Notes: generated by a model not told the origin, from the letters alone. A stretch of 46,751 bases of DNA from Alphaproteobacteria bacterium (GCA_019240125.1 JAFAYW010000201.1:1-46751), one strand, 5' to 3'; shown: positions 1-8,859, numbered from the stretch's first letter. Translations and numbers: made by a program.

Positions 1-735
1 ATCGGCGACATCAAGTCGGTCTTCGCCGCGTTCAACACCGCGCTCAAGCCTGGCCAGATCAAGCGGCAGGCGGCGTGGGCCGACGAGATTGGCAAGCGCA
101 AACAGCAGAATGTCGAGCGCATGGCGGCGCGGCTCAACGCCGATCCCAGCCCGATGAATTTCTCCTCGGCGCTGCGCGCGGTGCGCAACGCGATTGCGAC
201 CCAGCCGGATGTGTATGTCGTCAACGAGGGCGCCAACACGCTCGATTTCGGCCGCAACATCATCGACATGGACAAGCCGCGCCACCGCCTCGACAGCGGC
301 ACCTGGGGCGTGATGGGTATCGGCATGGGCTATGCGGTCGCCGCGGCGGTCGAGACCGGCAAGCCGGTCGTCGCGATCGAGGGGGACAGCGCCTTTGGCT
401 TCAGCGGCATGGAGATCGAGACGATCTGCCGCTACGACCTGCCGATCACGACGATCATCTTCAACAATAACGGCGTTTATCGCGGCGACCCGGAGGGCAC
501 CCCCTACACGCCGACCGGCCTCCTGCGCGATGCGCATTACGAGAAGATCATCGAGGCGTTCGGCGGTCGCGGCTATTACTGTACCGACACGCCGAGCCTC
601 ACCGCCGCGCTGACCGAGGCGCTCGCCTCGGGCAAGCCGGCGCTGATCAACGCGGTGATCGACCCGACCGCCGGCACCGAAAGCGGCCACATCCAGAGCC
701 TCAACCCGAAGAGCGCCGTGGCCGGTAAGAAGTAG
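1..735 (+). CDS. oxc: Oxalyl-CoA decarboxylase, C-terminal part (5' end outside window)
   Basis: The reading frame is open from the first base, so the gene begins upstream; 244 residues remain. Oxalyl-CoA decarboxylase is a thiamine-diphosphate enzyme that converts oxalyl-CoA to formyl-CoA and CO2 in the cytoplasm. The visible part is the C-terminal ThDP-binding domain: a GDS motif at residues 128-130 followed about 27 residues later by an asparagine triplet (FNNNG), which is the ThDP/Mg signature. VNEGANTLDFGRNI and GVYRGDPEG are typical of this subfamily rather than of acetolactate synthase. A formyl-CoA transferase partner, if present, would lie upstream. The gene converges on glpD, with a palindrome just after the stop. 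Confidence 0.9.
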   Translation: MGDIKSVFAAFNTALKPGQIKRQAAWADEIGKRKQQNVERMAARLNADPSPMNFSSALRAVRNAIATQPDVYVVNEGANTLDFGRNIIDMDKPRHRLDSGTWGVMGIGMGYAVAAAVETGKPVVAIEGDSAFGFSGMEIETICRYDLPITTIIFNNNGVYRGDPEGTPYTPTGLLRDAHYEKIIEAFGGRGYYCTDTPSLTAALTEALASGKPALINAVIDPTAGTESGHIQSLNPKSAVAGKK

Positions 736-742
736 TCGTATT

Positions 743-2386
743 TCACCCTCTCCCCGCGCGCGGGGAGAGGGCAGGGTGAGGGGGATCCGCCGTTGCAGCA
801 GTTGCGGACCTGTCCGGCATTGGCGAGGTAAGCGCGACCGCTTGCCCCGCACCCCAACCCTCGCCTCGCCCGCGGGGAGCGGCAGCTACAGTGTCGGTTG
901 AGCTGCCATCATCGAGGCGGTGGCGCAATACCGCGATCTGCGGCGGTGTCAGGCGCAGGCCGAGCTTGCTGCGGCGCCAGATGATGTCATCGGCGGTGAC
1001 GGCCCATTCCTGCGCCGTCAGCCAGGCGATTTCCGCCTCGCTCAGCCCCGCTCCATAAGCGGCCCCGAGATCGCTCGGCCGCGTGGCGTCGCCGAGGATG
1101 GTTCGGGCCTCACCGCCAAAAGCCTCCGCAAAGCGTCGCGCGGTGGCGGCATCGAGGAACGGATAATCCCGCCGCAACCCGGCGATGAACTCTCCGAGGC
1201 GACCCGTCGTCACTCCGTCGCCGCCGGGCAGCAGCGAATGTGCGGTCCAGGCCGGCCCGGTCGGTGGCAAGTGCGGGGCCAATTTCGCCAGTGCGTGCTC
1301 GGCGAGCCGGCGATAGGTCGTCAACTTGCCGCCAAATACCGACAGCGCGGAGGCACCGTGCGTGTCCAGATCGAACACGTAATCACGCGTTACCGCCGAC
1401 GCACTGGCGGCACTATCCTCGTAGAGCGGACGCACCCCCGCATATGCCCAGGCCACATCGCCGGAACCGGGCGCAACATCGAACCAGCGCCCGACCGCGC
1501 GGCAGAGATAGTCGATTTCCTCCGGTGCGATCTCCGCGGTGGCGGGGTCGCCGGCATAGGGCCGCTCGGTGGTGCCGATCAGCGTGAAGTCGCCCTCATA
1601 CGGGATGACGAAGACGACGCGCCGATCGTCGTTTTGCAGCAGATAGGCGTGCTCGCCCGGGTAAAGACGCGGCACAACGATGTGGCTGCCCTTGACCAGC
1701 CGCAGCCGGGCGCGCGATGGCACGCCGGCGGCGCGCAATAGATCGAGCACCCATGGCCCCGCCGCATTGACCAAGACCCGCGTCGCCACCTCTCGCCGCG
1801 AGCCATCGGCGGCGCGCAATTCGACGCGCCAGTAATCGGCATGGCGTGTCGCCGCCACAAGCGCAGTGCGTGGCAGGATTTCGGCGCCGCGCCGGGCTGC
1901 ATCCCGTGCGGTGGCAACCGTCAGGCGGCTGTCATCGGTGCGGCAATCGGAGAAGGCAAAGCCGCGCCGCACCGTATCGCGCAAGGGAGCGCCGCGCGGA
2001 TCATGGCGGAGATCGAGAGCCTCGCTGCCGGGCAGGCTGCGCGTGCCACCGAGGTGGTCGTAAAGAAACAGGCCGGCGCGCAGCATCCATTGCGGCCGTG
2101 ACCCCGGTCCGTGCGGCAGGACGAGGCGCAGCGGCCGCACCAGATGCGGCGCCATGCCCATCAATACCTCGCGCTCGGCCAGGGCCTCGCGAACCAGGCG
2201 GAATTCGCCGTGCTCGAGATAGCGCAACCCGCCATGCACCAGTTTGCTGGAGGCCGACGAGGTGGCGCCGCCGAGATCGCCCTTGTCGCAAAGCAATACG
2301 CTGAGGCCGCGGCCGGCCGCGTCGCGCGCGATGCCAACGCCATTGATGCCGCCGCCGACGACCAGCAGATCGAGCATCTCGCTCAC
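743..2386 (-). CDS. glpD: Aerobic glycerol-3-phosphate dehydrogenase
   Basis: This FAD-dependent, membrane-associated dehydrogenase oxidises sn-glycerol 3-phosphate to dihydroxyacetone phosphate and passes electrons to quinone. The N-terminal dinucleotide-binding motif GGGINGVGIARDAAGRG is at residues 11-27, followed by the family stretch SSASSKLVHGGLRYLE. The core resembles GlpD to about residue 490. The last 50 or so residues, rich in Pro, Gly, Ala and Arg, are encoded by the palindromic repeat at 744-888 and make the 547-residue protein longer than the usual size of about 500. The start overlaps the stop of the upstream HAD gene by four bases, suggesting translational coupling. Substrate assignment is by family resemblance. 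Confidence 0.88.
   Translation of the reverse strand: MSEMLDLLVVGGGINGVGIARDAAGRGLSVLLCDKGDLGGATSSASSKLVHGGLRYLEHGEFRLVREALAEREVLMGMAPHLVRPLRLVLPHGPGSRPQWMLRAGLFLYDHLGGTRSLPGSEALDLRHDPRGAPLRDTVRRGFAFSDCRTDDSRLTVATARDAARRGAEILPRTALVAATRHADYWRVELRAADGSRREVATRVLVNAAGPWVLDLLRAAGVPSRARLRLVKGSHIVVPRLYPGEHAYLLQNDDRRVVFVIPYEGDFTLIGTTERPYAGDPATAEIAPEEIDYLCRAVGRWFDVAPGSGDVAWAYAGVRPLYEDSAASASAVTRDYVFDLDTHGASALSVFGGKLTTYRRLAEHALAKLAPHLPPTGPAWTAHSLLPGGDGVTTGRLGEFIAGLRRDYPFLDAATARRFAEAFGGEARTILGDATRPSDLGAAYGAGLSEAEIAWLTAQEWAVTADDIIWRRSKLGLRLTPPQIAVLRHRLDDGSSTDTVAAAPRGRGEGWGAGQAVALTSPMPDRSATAATADPPHPALSPRAGRG
744..888. repeat. Palindromic repeat element between oxc and glpD
   Basis: Bases 746-771 form a perfect 26-base palindrome (CCCTCTCCCC on one side, GGGGAGAGGG on the other). 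A second, degenerate version, with AACCCTCGCC followed by CGCGGGGAG, lies at about 855-882. The layout resembles the scattered GC-rich palindromic repeats of alphaproteobacterial genomes. The minus-strand glpD frame runs through the whole element and stops at 743-745. It could serve as a bidirectional terminator for the two convergent genes, but there is no clear T-tract on either side. Confidence 0.75.
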
Positions 2387-3186
2387 CCCAGCAACATCTC
2401 CGCCACCTCGACAAATCCGGCGCCTGCCTCGGCTTCGGTGATGAACGCCGGCTTGTGCTCCAACAGCGGCAGATAGGGACGGATATTTGCCACGGCTATA
2501 CTGAGTGGGAAGTGGCCGAACATCGGTTCGTCATTCGGTGAGTCGCCGATAAACACGACCGCGTCGCGCTCGCGATCGAGATCGGTCGCGAAGGCCTCGG
2601 CGAAGAGGCGGCGGCTCATCGCCAGTTTATCCCAGTCGCCGAACCAGCCATTGACGTGAATCGAGCTGATCTTGGCGGTGGCGCCTGCGGCGCGCATCAG
2701 TTCGGCGATGCGTTCCGCCTCGGTCGGCGGCAAGGGCCCGGTATCCTCGCAATAATCGATCGCCAGATCGGCGATGCGGTAGGGCTGGTCGGCGGCAATC
2801 CTGCTGCCGGGCACAGCAGCGACAATTTGCGTGGCGAGTTCGTCGAGCCGATGCCGCGCGATCGCGCGCTCACCGTCGCTCTGCCAGAAGCGGCGGGTCA
2901 TCGAACGCGCTGTGTGGTCATAGCGGAACCAGAACGCGCCGTTTTCGCCGACTACCGCATCGACCGGCCAGAACCGCGCGATCAGATCGCACCACCCGGA
3001 TGGCCTTCCGGTCACCGGCACAACGCGATACCCGCGACGCGCCAGCCGCTCCAACGCCTCGTATGCCGCCGCCGTCAGTCGCCCATCGCTTGTCAGCGTG
3101 TCGTCGATATCGGTCAGCACAAACCGCACCTGCCGCCGCTGCTCGGCCGTAAACGCGGCAAGCGGGCGCATCAGCGGACACCCCAC
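2383..3186 (-). CDS. HAD-superfamily sugar-phosphatase-like hydrolase (Cof/type IIB-like)
   Basis: A 267-residue haloacid dehalogenase-type phosphatase. Motif I is DIDDT at residues 26-30, TGR lies in the motif II region, and GDSPNDEPMF is the acidic motif IV near residue 220. The large domain inserted between motifs II and III, ending around WFGDWDKL, fits the type II cap of Cof, sucrose-phosphatase or mannosyl-phosphoglycerate phosphatase relatives. Its four-base overlap with glpD hints that it acts on a phosphorylated glycerol or sugar metabolite, but that is only inference from position. A second start at 3171 (MRPLAAF) is equally plausible. The substrate is unknown. Confidence 0.7.
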   Translation of the reverse strand: MGCPLMRPLAAFTAEQRRQVRFVLTDIDDTLTSDGRLTAAAYEALERLARRGYRVVPVTGRPSGWCDLIARFWPVDAVVGENGAFWFRYDHTARSMTRRFWQSDGERAIARHRLDELATQIVAAVPGSRIAADQPYRIADLAIDYCEDTGPLPPTEAERIAELMRAAGATAKISSIHVNGWFGDWDKLAMSRRLFAEAFATDLDRERDAVVFIGDSPNDEPMFGHFPLSIAVANIRPYLPLLEHKPAFITEAEAGAGFVEVAEMLLG

Positions 3187-3209
3187 GAGATCGTGCGTTC
3201 GGGCCGCCC

Positions 3210-4403
3210 TCAGGCGTCGAGTCCGACGAGGCTGCGGGTGTAGGCGCGGGCGTCGAACGGGCGCAGATCCTCGGCACTTTCGCCGATGCCGATCAGGTGG
3301 ATCGGGATGCCGTATTTCTCGGCCAATGACACCAGCACGCCGCCTTTGGCGGTGCCGTCGAGCTTGGTCATGACAATGCCGGTGACGCCGATCATGTCGC
3401 GGAAGGTTTCGGCCTGGGCATGCGCGTTCTGGCCGACTGTCGCGTCCAGTACCAGCAGCACAGCGTGCGGCGCCTCGGGGTCGACCTTCTTCATGACGCG
3501 GACGATCTTCTGCAGCTCGCCCATCAGGTCGACCTTGTTGTGCAGTCGGCCGGCGGTGTCGATCAGCAGAATTTCGGTACCCTCCTCGCGGGCCTTGACG
3601 AAGGCGTCATAGGCGAGGCCGGCAGCGTCGGAGCCGGTCGGACGGGTTATCACCGGACAGTTCGCACGATCGCCCCAGATCTGCAATTGCTCGACCGCGG
3701 CGGCGCGGAACGTATCGCCGGCCGCCAGCATGACGCTCTTTCCGGAATCACGGTATTGCTTGGCGAGCTTCCCGATCGTCGTGGTCTTGCCGCTGCCGTT
3801 GACCCCGACAACCAGAATCGTGAATGGCTTTTTCGTCGGGTCGATGCGCAGCGGCTTCTGCACCCATTCGATCAGGCGCAGCGCCTGCTCGGCCAGCGCG
3901 ACGCGGATTTCCTCGGGTGCGACTTCCTGGTTGAAGCGGGCCTTGCGAAGGCCGTCGACGACATCGCGCGCAACGCCTGAGCCCATGTCGCTGGCGACCA
4001 GCAACTCCTCCAACTCCTCCAGCGCCTCATCATCGAGACGCCGGCGGTTGAAGATGGTGTTGATGCCGTCGTTGAGCCGGTTGGAGCTGCGCGAGAGCCC
4101 GGTGCGCAGCCGGTTGAACCAGGCCCGCGCGCCCTCGGTAGAGGATGCTGGCGCTGTCGCCGGGGCGGCGGCTGGAGGCGGCGGCGGAGCTTCCGGGGCC
4201 AATATCGACGGGGCGACATAAGGCGCGGCCGGCGGCGGCGCTACCGGCGGCTCGGCTTCGCGCGCGACCGGTGGTGGGGATGGCGGCGGTGGAGGTACCG
4301 CCGGCGCCGGCGGTATCGGAGCCGGAATGGGCGGGACCTCCGGCGCGATCGTGTCGGTGTTGGCGCCGGGATCGACCGGCACATTGCGTCGCCAGAACCT
4401 CAT
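3210..4403 (-). CDS. ftsY: Signal recognition particle receptor FtsY
   Basis: FtsY is the membrane-associated SRP receptor GTPase that delivers ribosome-nascent chain complexes to the translocon. The NG domain is intact: helical N domain from about residue 92, P-loop GVNGSGKTTT at 200-209, DTAGR at 282-286 and the guanine-specificity motif TKLD at 346-349. The N-terminal A region (residues 10-90) is almost entirely proline and alanine with few acidic residues, unlike the strongly acidic A domain of the enterobacterial protein. Total length is 397. The start overlaps the stop of mtaB by four bases (ATGA), so the two are likely translationally coupled. Confidence 0.95.
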   Translation of the reverse strand: MRFWRRNVPVDPGANTDTIAPEVPPIPAPIPPAPAVPPPPPSPPPVAREAEPPVAPPPAAPYVAPSILAPEAPPPPPAAAPATAPASSTEGARAWFNRLRTGLSRSSNRLNDGINTIFNRRRLDDEALEELEELLVASDMGSGVARDVVDGLRKARFNQEVAPEEIRVALAEQALRLIEWVQKPLRIDPTKKPFTILVVGVNGSGKTTTIGKLAKQYRDSGKSVMLAAGDTFRAAAVEQLQIWGDRANCPVITRPTGSDAAGLAYDAFVKAREEGTEILLIDTAGRLHNKVDLMGELQKIVRVMKKVDPEAPHAVLLVLDATVGQNAHAQAETFRDMIGVTGIVMTKLDGTAKGGVLVSLAEKYGIPIHLIGIGESAEDLRPFDARAYTRSLVGLDA

Positions 4404-5638
4404 GCCACTGGCACTCCAATCATGTTCGGGCCGCGCCGCCCGGTAAGGCGCGTTCGCACCACCGCACCGGCCGGGATCTCCGGATCGAGGTTAACTGGGG
4501 TGTAGAAGGTGGCGCGGCCGCGGCCAGGCCGTTCGACCAGCACCTCGTTTTCGGTTCCGATGCGGCTGTTCGCGTCGGCCTCCATCGCCGCCATGCCGGC
4601 CTCCCGCAACTGGGCGGCGCGTGCACGGATCAAGCCGCCGTCGAGCTGCGGCATGCGGGCGGCCGGCGTACCCGGGCGAGGGCTGTAAGGGAAGACGTGC
4701 AAAAAGGCGATGCCGCATTCCTCAACCAGATCGAGGCTACGGCGGAACATGTCGTCGCTCTCCGTCGGGAAGCCGGCGATCAGGTCGGCGCCGATCGCGA
4801 CCTCCGGGCGTAGCCGCCGCGCCCGCTGCACGGCCGCGAGCGCTTGTGCCCGCGTATGCCGGCGCTTCATCCGCTTCAGGATCAGATCATCGCCGGCCTG
4901 AAACGAGAAATGCAGATGCGGCATCAGCCGTGGCTCGGAGCCGAGCAATTCCCACAGGGGTTCGTCTACTTCGCTCGGATCGAGCGAGGACAGCCGCAAT
5001 CGGGGAACGTCCGGCACGGCGGCGAGGAGATCGCGTACCATGCCGCCGAGGCTCGACTGTTCCGGCAGATCGGCGCCATAGGCTGTGAGGTCCACCCCAG
5101 TCAGCACGATCTCGCGGCAGCCAGCCGCTGCCATGACGCGAGCCCGCGCAACGATCTCCGTCAGTGGCACGGAACGGCTGCCGCCGCGCGCATAGGGAAT
5201 GATACAAAAGGTGCAGCGATGGTCGCAACCATGCTGCACCTCAAGATAGCCTCGCACCCGCGCTGCCCCCGTCTCCGGCGAAGTGGGAGATGGGGCGACC
5301 GCCTCGGAATCGCGGGGTAGAGGAGCGGATAGCGGCCGATAAGTCTCGGTCTTCAGCTTCGCCGTGTTGTCGAGCACCGCCGTAACGCCATCGAGCGCGG
5401 TATAGCGTTCGGGGGCCAGCGTCGCCGCACATCCGGTGACGATGATGCGCGCCTCCGGCCGTTCGCGCCGGGCGCGGCGGATCGACTGCCGCGCCTGGCG
5501 TTCGGCCTCGGCGGTGACGGCACAGGTGTTGACGATAACTGTGTCGGCCAGCCCGGCCTCGGTCGCGGCGCCGCGGATGATCTCGCTCTCATACGCGTTC
5601 AGGCGACAGCCAAAGGTAACGACGTCGACTCCGGCCAT
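4400..5638 (-). CDS. mtaB: tRNA t6A37 methylthiotransferase MtaB
   Basis: A radical-SAM methylthiotransferase that converts t6A37 to ms2t6A37 in ANN-decoding tRNAs, strengthening codon-anticodon pairing. Three N-terminal cluster cysteines sit in TFGCRLNAYES, VNTCAVT and VTGCAA; the radical-SAM cluster is the CxxxCxxC in CDHRCTFCIIPYARG. A TRAM-like RNA-binding domain closes the protein (ENEVLVERPGRG onward). I chose the ATG at 5638 because MAGVDVVTFGCRLN matches the family start and leaves a four-base gap to dapF. A longer frame to 5680 would overlap dapF. Length is 412. GCRLNAYES favours MtaB over MiaB or RimO. Confidence 0.92.
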   Translation of the reverse strand: MAGVDVVTFGCRLNAYESEIIRGAATEAGLADTVIVNTCAVTAEAERQARQSIRRARRERPEARIIVTGCAATLAPERYTALDGVTAVLDNTAKLKTETYRPLSAPLPRDSEAVAPSPTSPETGAARVRGYLEVQHGCDHRCTFCIIPYARGGSRSVPLTEIVARARVMAAAGCREIVLTGVDLTAYGADLPEQSSLGGMVRDLLAAVPDVPRLRLSSLDPSEVDEPLWELLGSEPRLMPHLHFSFQAGDDLILKRMKRRHTRAQALAAVQRARRLRPEVAIGADLIAGFPTESDDMFRRSLDLVEECGIAFLHVFPYSPRPGTPAARMPQLDGGLIRARAAQLREAGMAAMEADANSRIGTENEVLVERPGRGRATFYTPVNLDPEIPAGAVVRTRLTGRRGPNMIGVPVA

Positions 5639-5642
5639 GGCG

Positions 5643-6497
5643 TCAGTCGGCCAGCAGCGCTGCGTCGAACGAACCCTCAAAGGCGAGGGCAGCCGGTCCC
5701 GTCATTTCGACATGCCCGTCATCACGCCAGAAGATTTCGAGATCGCCACCATTCAGGGCGACGATAGCGCGCCGCCCGGTCAGACCGCGGCGATGCGCGG
5801 CGACCAGCGCCGCGCAGGCGCCGCTGCCGCAGGCCAGCGTCTCGCCGGCGCCGCGCTCCCACACCCGCAACCTGATGCGATCGGGATGGGACAGGCTCGC
5901 CACGCCGATATTGGCGCGTTCCGGAAACAGGGGATCGTGCTCCAGCCGCGAGCCCAGCACGGGCAGATCGGAAAGCGCGTCGGCATCCTCGATAAAGAAT
6001 GTCGCGTGCGGGTTGCCCATATTGGTGCAAACGGGCCGGCCGAGTGGGCTCGGCGCGACGCCTGCGGCCAGTGTGTCGCTCTCCTGCGCGAGGGGGATAT
6101 CGCGCCAGCCAGTGCGGGCTGGCCCCATATCGACGGTCACACGCCCGTCCGCCAGGATCTCGGCCGGCAGCACACCGGCCAGGGTCTCGATGGCCACCCG
6201 GTCACGCCCGGTTTCGCCGGCGATCAACTGTGCGATACACCTTGTGGCGTTGCCGCAGGCCTGGGCCTCACTGCCATCGGCGTTGAGGATGCGCATAAAA
6301 GCCTGCGCGGCGGTTGCCGTAGGCGGCTCGATCAGGATCAGCTGGTCGCAGCCGATACCGAAATGCCGGTCGGCGAGGCGGCGCGCGCCCGGGGCGCCGA
6401 CCGCGATATCATCGCGGCGGCGGTCGAGCACGACAAAATCATTGCCGAGCCCGTGCATCTTGCGGAAAGCGATCCTGCGATCGAGCATTCGGGGCAT
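5643..6497 (-). CDS. dapF: Diaminopimelate epimerase
   Basis: This PLP-independent racemase converts LL- to meso-diaminopimelate, the lysine and peptidoglycan precursor. The two catalytic cysteines are visible: Cys81 in ACGNATRC and Cys223 in [10 protein letters not shown], each at the start of a symmetrical half. The substrate-binding motif KMHGLGNDF is at residues 13-21. At 284 residues the protein has normal length. The order dapF-mtaB-ftsY on one strand with minimal spacing is a familiar alphaproteobacterial arrangement. Confidence 0.95.
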   Translation of the reverse strand: MPRMLDRRIAFRKMHGLGNDFVVLDRRRDDIAVGAPGARRLADRHFGIGCDQLILIEPPTATAAQAFMRILNADGSEAQACGNATRCIAQLIAGETGRDRVAIETLAGVLPAEILADGRVTVDMGPARTGWRDIPLAQESDTLAAGVAPSPLGRPVCTNMGNPHATFFIEDADALSDLPVLGSRLEHDPLFPERANIGVASLSHPDRIRLRVWERGAGETLACGSGACAALVAAHRRGLTGRRAIVALNGGDLEIFWRDDGHVEMTGPAALAFEGSFDAALLAD

Positions 6498-6551
6498 GGT
6501 GCTGGCTTATATGGCTGCCCATGCCGTCCTGTCCAACGCGGGTTGGCCGTG

Positions 6552-6971
6552 CTAACGCCGCCGCCCGCTGCGGCCGCCGTGCGCGCTATGGGCGCTGGAT
6601 CGCGCGGCGACGGTGCGGACATGCGCGACGCGGGGGCGCTCCCGTTCACGCGCACGCGACACCGCATGGCCGTGGCGGCTGGCGTGCCGGCTCCGCGCCA
6701 CGACGCGATAGCGGCCGACGCGCATGCGAGCGCTCCGATCCGCCGAGGCATAACTGCGCGGTCGCACCGATGGCACGATATAGGAGGCGCCGGGTGGCGG
6801 TACGGCGGCGACACCGCCACGGATGGCGCCCGCCTCGTTGCTGAAATAATTCGGCACACTGCCCGGCGGGTTGAAGTTTTTCGAGCCCGCCGGCATCTGC
6901 GGCTGCGCCGCCGCCACTCCCACCATCAGCCAAAAAAAGCAAAGTGCTGGTCTCAGAACCCGCCAGCTCAT
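6552..6971 (-). CDS. Small secreted hypothetical protein
   Basis: A 139-residue protein I do not recognise. It starts with a convincing signal peptide (MSWRVLRPALCFFWLMVGVAAA, cleavage likely after the alanines before QPQMP), so it is probably periplasmic or outer-surface. The mature part begins Pro/Asn/Gly-rich (KNFNPPGSVPNYFSNEAG) and ends in a strongly basic, Arg/His/Ser-rich tail. I chose the ATG at 6971 because it overlaps the stop of the flavin-reductase gene by four bases (ATGA) and places the signal peptide at the N-terminus; a longer frame to 7199 would lie inside that gene. The basic tail partly reflects GC-rich codons, so its significance is unclear. Confidence 0.6.
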   Translation of the reverse strand: MSWRVLRPALCFFWLMVGVAAAQPQMPAGSKNFNPPGSVPNYFSNEAGAIRGGVAAVPPPGASYIVPSVRPRSYASADRSARMRVGRYRVVARSRHASRHGHAVSRARERERPRVAHVRTVAARSSAHSAHGGRSGRRR

Positions 6972-7618
6972 CCGTTGCGGTCTTTCCACTCGCCGAGACT
7001 GATGCGGTCCATCAGGAACAAATCGCTGGTGCGGGCATACCAGCCGCGCCCGTGCATGCGGCCGACCAGCCGCATCTTCTCGGTAGCCACGTAATATTTC
7101 TGCGGGTCGACCAGATCGTCGCGAATGTGGATATGGATCACGCGGCCCACCTCGAGGGTGGAGCGCGGCCCGAGGGACAGGCCGGTGATACGCTGGCATT
7201 CGAAGCTGACTGGCGCCTCGGCGATACGCGGCGGCTTGACGCCGACGGAGGCCACCGCGGTCAGTTTGGCCTCGTTAAGTTCCTCGACGTCCTTCGGAAA
7301 ATCGACGGCGCAGACATTCATCCGCTCGGCCAATGCCTCGTCGACCAGGTTAACGACGAACTCGCCGGTGTCGCGGATGTTGCGCTCGGTGTCCTTGTAG
7401 CCCTCAAAGCCGGGGTTCAGGGCCGGGTCGCCGGGGCTGATCCCCAGCACGACGACCGGCGGGTTCGAGCTGACGGCATTGAAGAAGCTGAACGGTGCGG
7501 CGTTGATCTGGCCCGCGGCGTTGACCGTTGTGGCCAGCGCGATCGGCCGCGGCACCACCGTGCTGACGAGCAATTTATAACCCTCGGTCGGCGGAATCGC
7601 CGCCAGGTCGAAATGCAT
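6968..7618 (-). CDS. Flavin reductase-like FMN-binding protein
   Basis: A 216-residue protein of the flavin reductase-like/FMN-binding split-barrel family. The N-terminal signature, VSTVVPRPIALATTVNAAGQINAAPFSFFNAVSSNPPVV, is the FMN-contacting part, and FVVNLVDEALAERMN and SFECQ follow as usual. Members either reduce free flavin for two-component monooxygenases or carry a bound flavin. The neighbours (CoA-transferase upstream, secreted protein overlapping downstream) do not identify a partner. One possible partner, the HpaB-type monooxygenase at 34730-36223, is far away. The start ATG at 7618 lies 23 bases from the CoA-transferase stop, so the two are probably cotranscribed. Confidence 0.82.
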   Translation of the reverse strand: MHFDLAAIPPTEGYKLLVSTVVPRPIALATTVNAAGQINAAPFSFFNAVSSNPPVVVLGISPGDPALNPGFEGYKDTERNIRDTGEFVVNLVDEALAERMNVCAVDFPKDVEELNEAKLTAVASVGVKPPRIAEAPVSFECQRITGLSLGPRSTLEVGRVIHIHIRDDLVDPQKYYVATEKMRLVGRMHGRGWYARTSDLFLMDRISLGEWKDRNG

Positions 7619-7641
7619 CTGCGTGTCTCCCGTAAGTAGGT

Positions 7642-8859
7642 TCAGATGATCTTGCGCGCCCGCAGATCGGCGATCTGCGCCGCAGAGTATCCAATATCGC
7701 CCAGCACCGCCTCGTTATCGGCACCCAGCTGTGGGGCGATGCCGTATTGCGCCGGCGTCTCCGAGAAATGCCACGGCGAACCGTGCACCTTCAGCGTCCG
7801 GCCGTATTGCGGGTATTCGACCTCGGTGACGTAGCCATTGGCCAGCACGTCGGGATCGTTCGAGGCTTCCAGCAGCGTGTTGATGGGTGCCGAGACGATG
7901 TCGGCGGCGCGCAACCGTGCCACCCAGTCGTCGCGCACTCCGGTAGCGAACAACTGGTCAAGCGTGGCCAGCAATTCGGTGCGTTTATCGGCCGCCTCGA
8001 CGACCACACCGAGCTTGCCAAAGCCGGCCAGCTCAAGCCGCTCGTAAAATCCCAGTGCGGTCATTGCATCGCGCCAATGGCGCTCGCTGTTGAGCTGGAA
8101 AACCAGTGGCTTGCCGTCCTGGTCATTGAAGCTGGCGCTGATGCCGGGGCGGTCGGGCGTTCCGGTGATGCGGGCCTGGCCGGTGACCGGATCCCGGTCG
8201 CGCCACATCGCCGTGGTCAGGGTCCAGCCCATCAGCCGGATCTGGCCGCCGAGCAGGGAGCAGTCGACCTTTTGTCCGATCCCGGTAGCGCGAGCGTGGG
8301 TCAGCGCCGCGAGCGCGCCACCAAAGGCCAGGATCGCGCAGGTCTCGTCGGCCACCGACACGATCCCGGTACGCAGCGGCTGACCCGGTGTCGAATAGGC
8401 CTGGGCGATGCCACCGAGCGCCTGCGCCATCGAATCGGTGCCGGGCAGATGCGCGTTGGGGCCTTGCGGCCCGTACCCCGACACGGAGATGTAGACGAGC
8501 TTTGGATTTGCCTTGCGCAGTTCCTCATAGCCGAAGCCGTTTTTTTCGGCAGCGCCAGGTCGGAAATTCTGGCCGAAAATGTCGGCCGTGGCGGCCAGTT
8601 TGCGCAGGATTTCGCGACCTTCTGCCTCTTTCAGGTTCAGCGTGACGCTTTTCACGCCGCGATTATTTGTTTCAAAATAGGTGCTCGGCATGCCCGGCAG
8701 GATCGTGGAACCGCGTGAGTTGTCGCCGACCCCCGGCACCTCGATCTTGATGACCTCGGCACCGAGATCGGCCATCAGCATGTACGGCACGGTGCCGGCC
8801 TGGGCGGTCGAGCACGCCACCACCTTCACTCCTTGCAGCGGACCATGCGGTTGGGTCAT
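7642..8859 (-). CDS. CaiB/BaiF (class III) CoA-transferase
   Basis: A 405-residue family III CoA-transferase, which moves CoA between carboxylic acids through enzyme-bound anhydride intermediates. The N-terminus GVKVVACSTAQAGTVPYMLMADLGAEVIKIE and NNRGVKSVTLNLK match the family. The aspartate in LPGTDSMAQALGG is a good candidate for the catalytic residue. Its position about 7 kb from an oxalyl-CoA decarboxylase raises the idea of a formyl-CoA transferase, but it is on the other strand in a different run, and the opening sequence is not the usual formyl-CoA transferase one. I therefore leave the substrate open. Confidence 0.85.
   Translation of the reverse strand: MTQPHGPLQGVKVVACSTAQAGTVPYMLMADLGAEVIKIEVPGVGDNSRGSTILPGMPSTYFETNNRGVKSVTLNLKEAEGREILRKLAATADIFGQNFRPGAAEKNGFGYEELRKANPKLVYISVSGYGPQGPNAHLPGTDSMAQALGGIAQAYSTPGQPLRTGIVSVADETCAILAFGGALAALTHARATGIGQKVDCSLLGGQIRLMGWTLTTAMWRDRDPVTGQARITGTPDRPGISASFNDQDGKPLVFQLNSERHWRDAMTALGFYERLELAGFGKLGVVVEAADKRTELLATLDQLFATGVRDDWVARLRAADIVSAPINTLLEASNDPDVLANGYVTEVEYPQYGRTLKVHGSPWHFSETPAQYGIAPQLGADNEAVLGDIGYSAAQIADLRARKII

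Noticed and set aside
576..857. Minus-strand ORF through the palindrome near oxc
   Set aside because: It overlaps the oxc 3' end and the repeat; no homology-like features.
5436..7094. 552-codon plus-strand ORF across mtaB, dapF and the flavin reductase
   Set aside because: It is antisense to several well-recognised genes, has no family resemblance and an Arg/Ala/Gly-rich composition typical of GC-rich shadow frames.
7642..8859. Formyl-CoA transferase partner of oxc
   Set aside because: The gene is on the opposite strand in another transcription unit and lacks a clear formyl-CoA-transferase-specific N-terminus; only the broad family can be stated.
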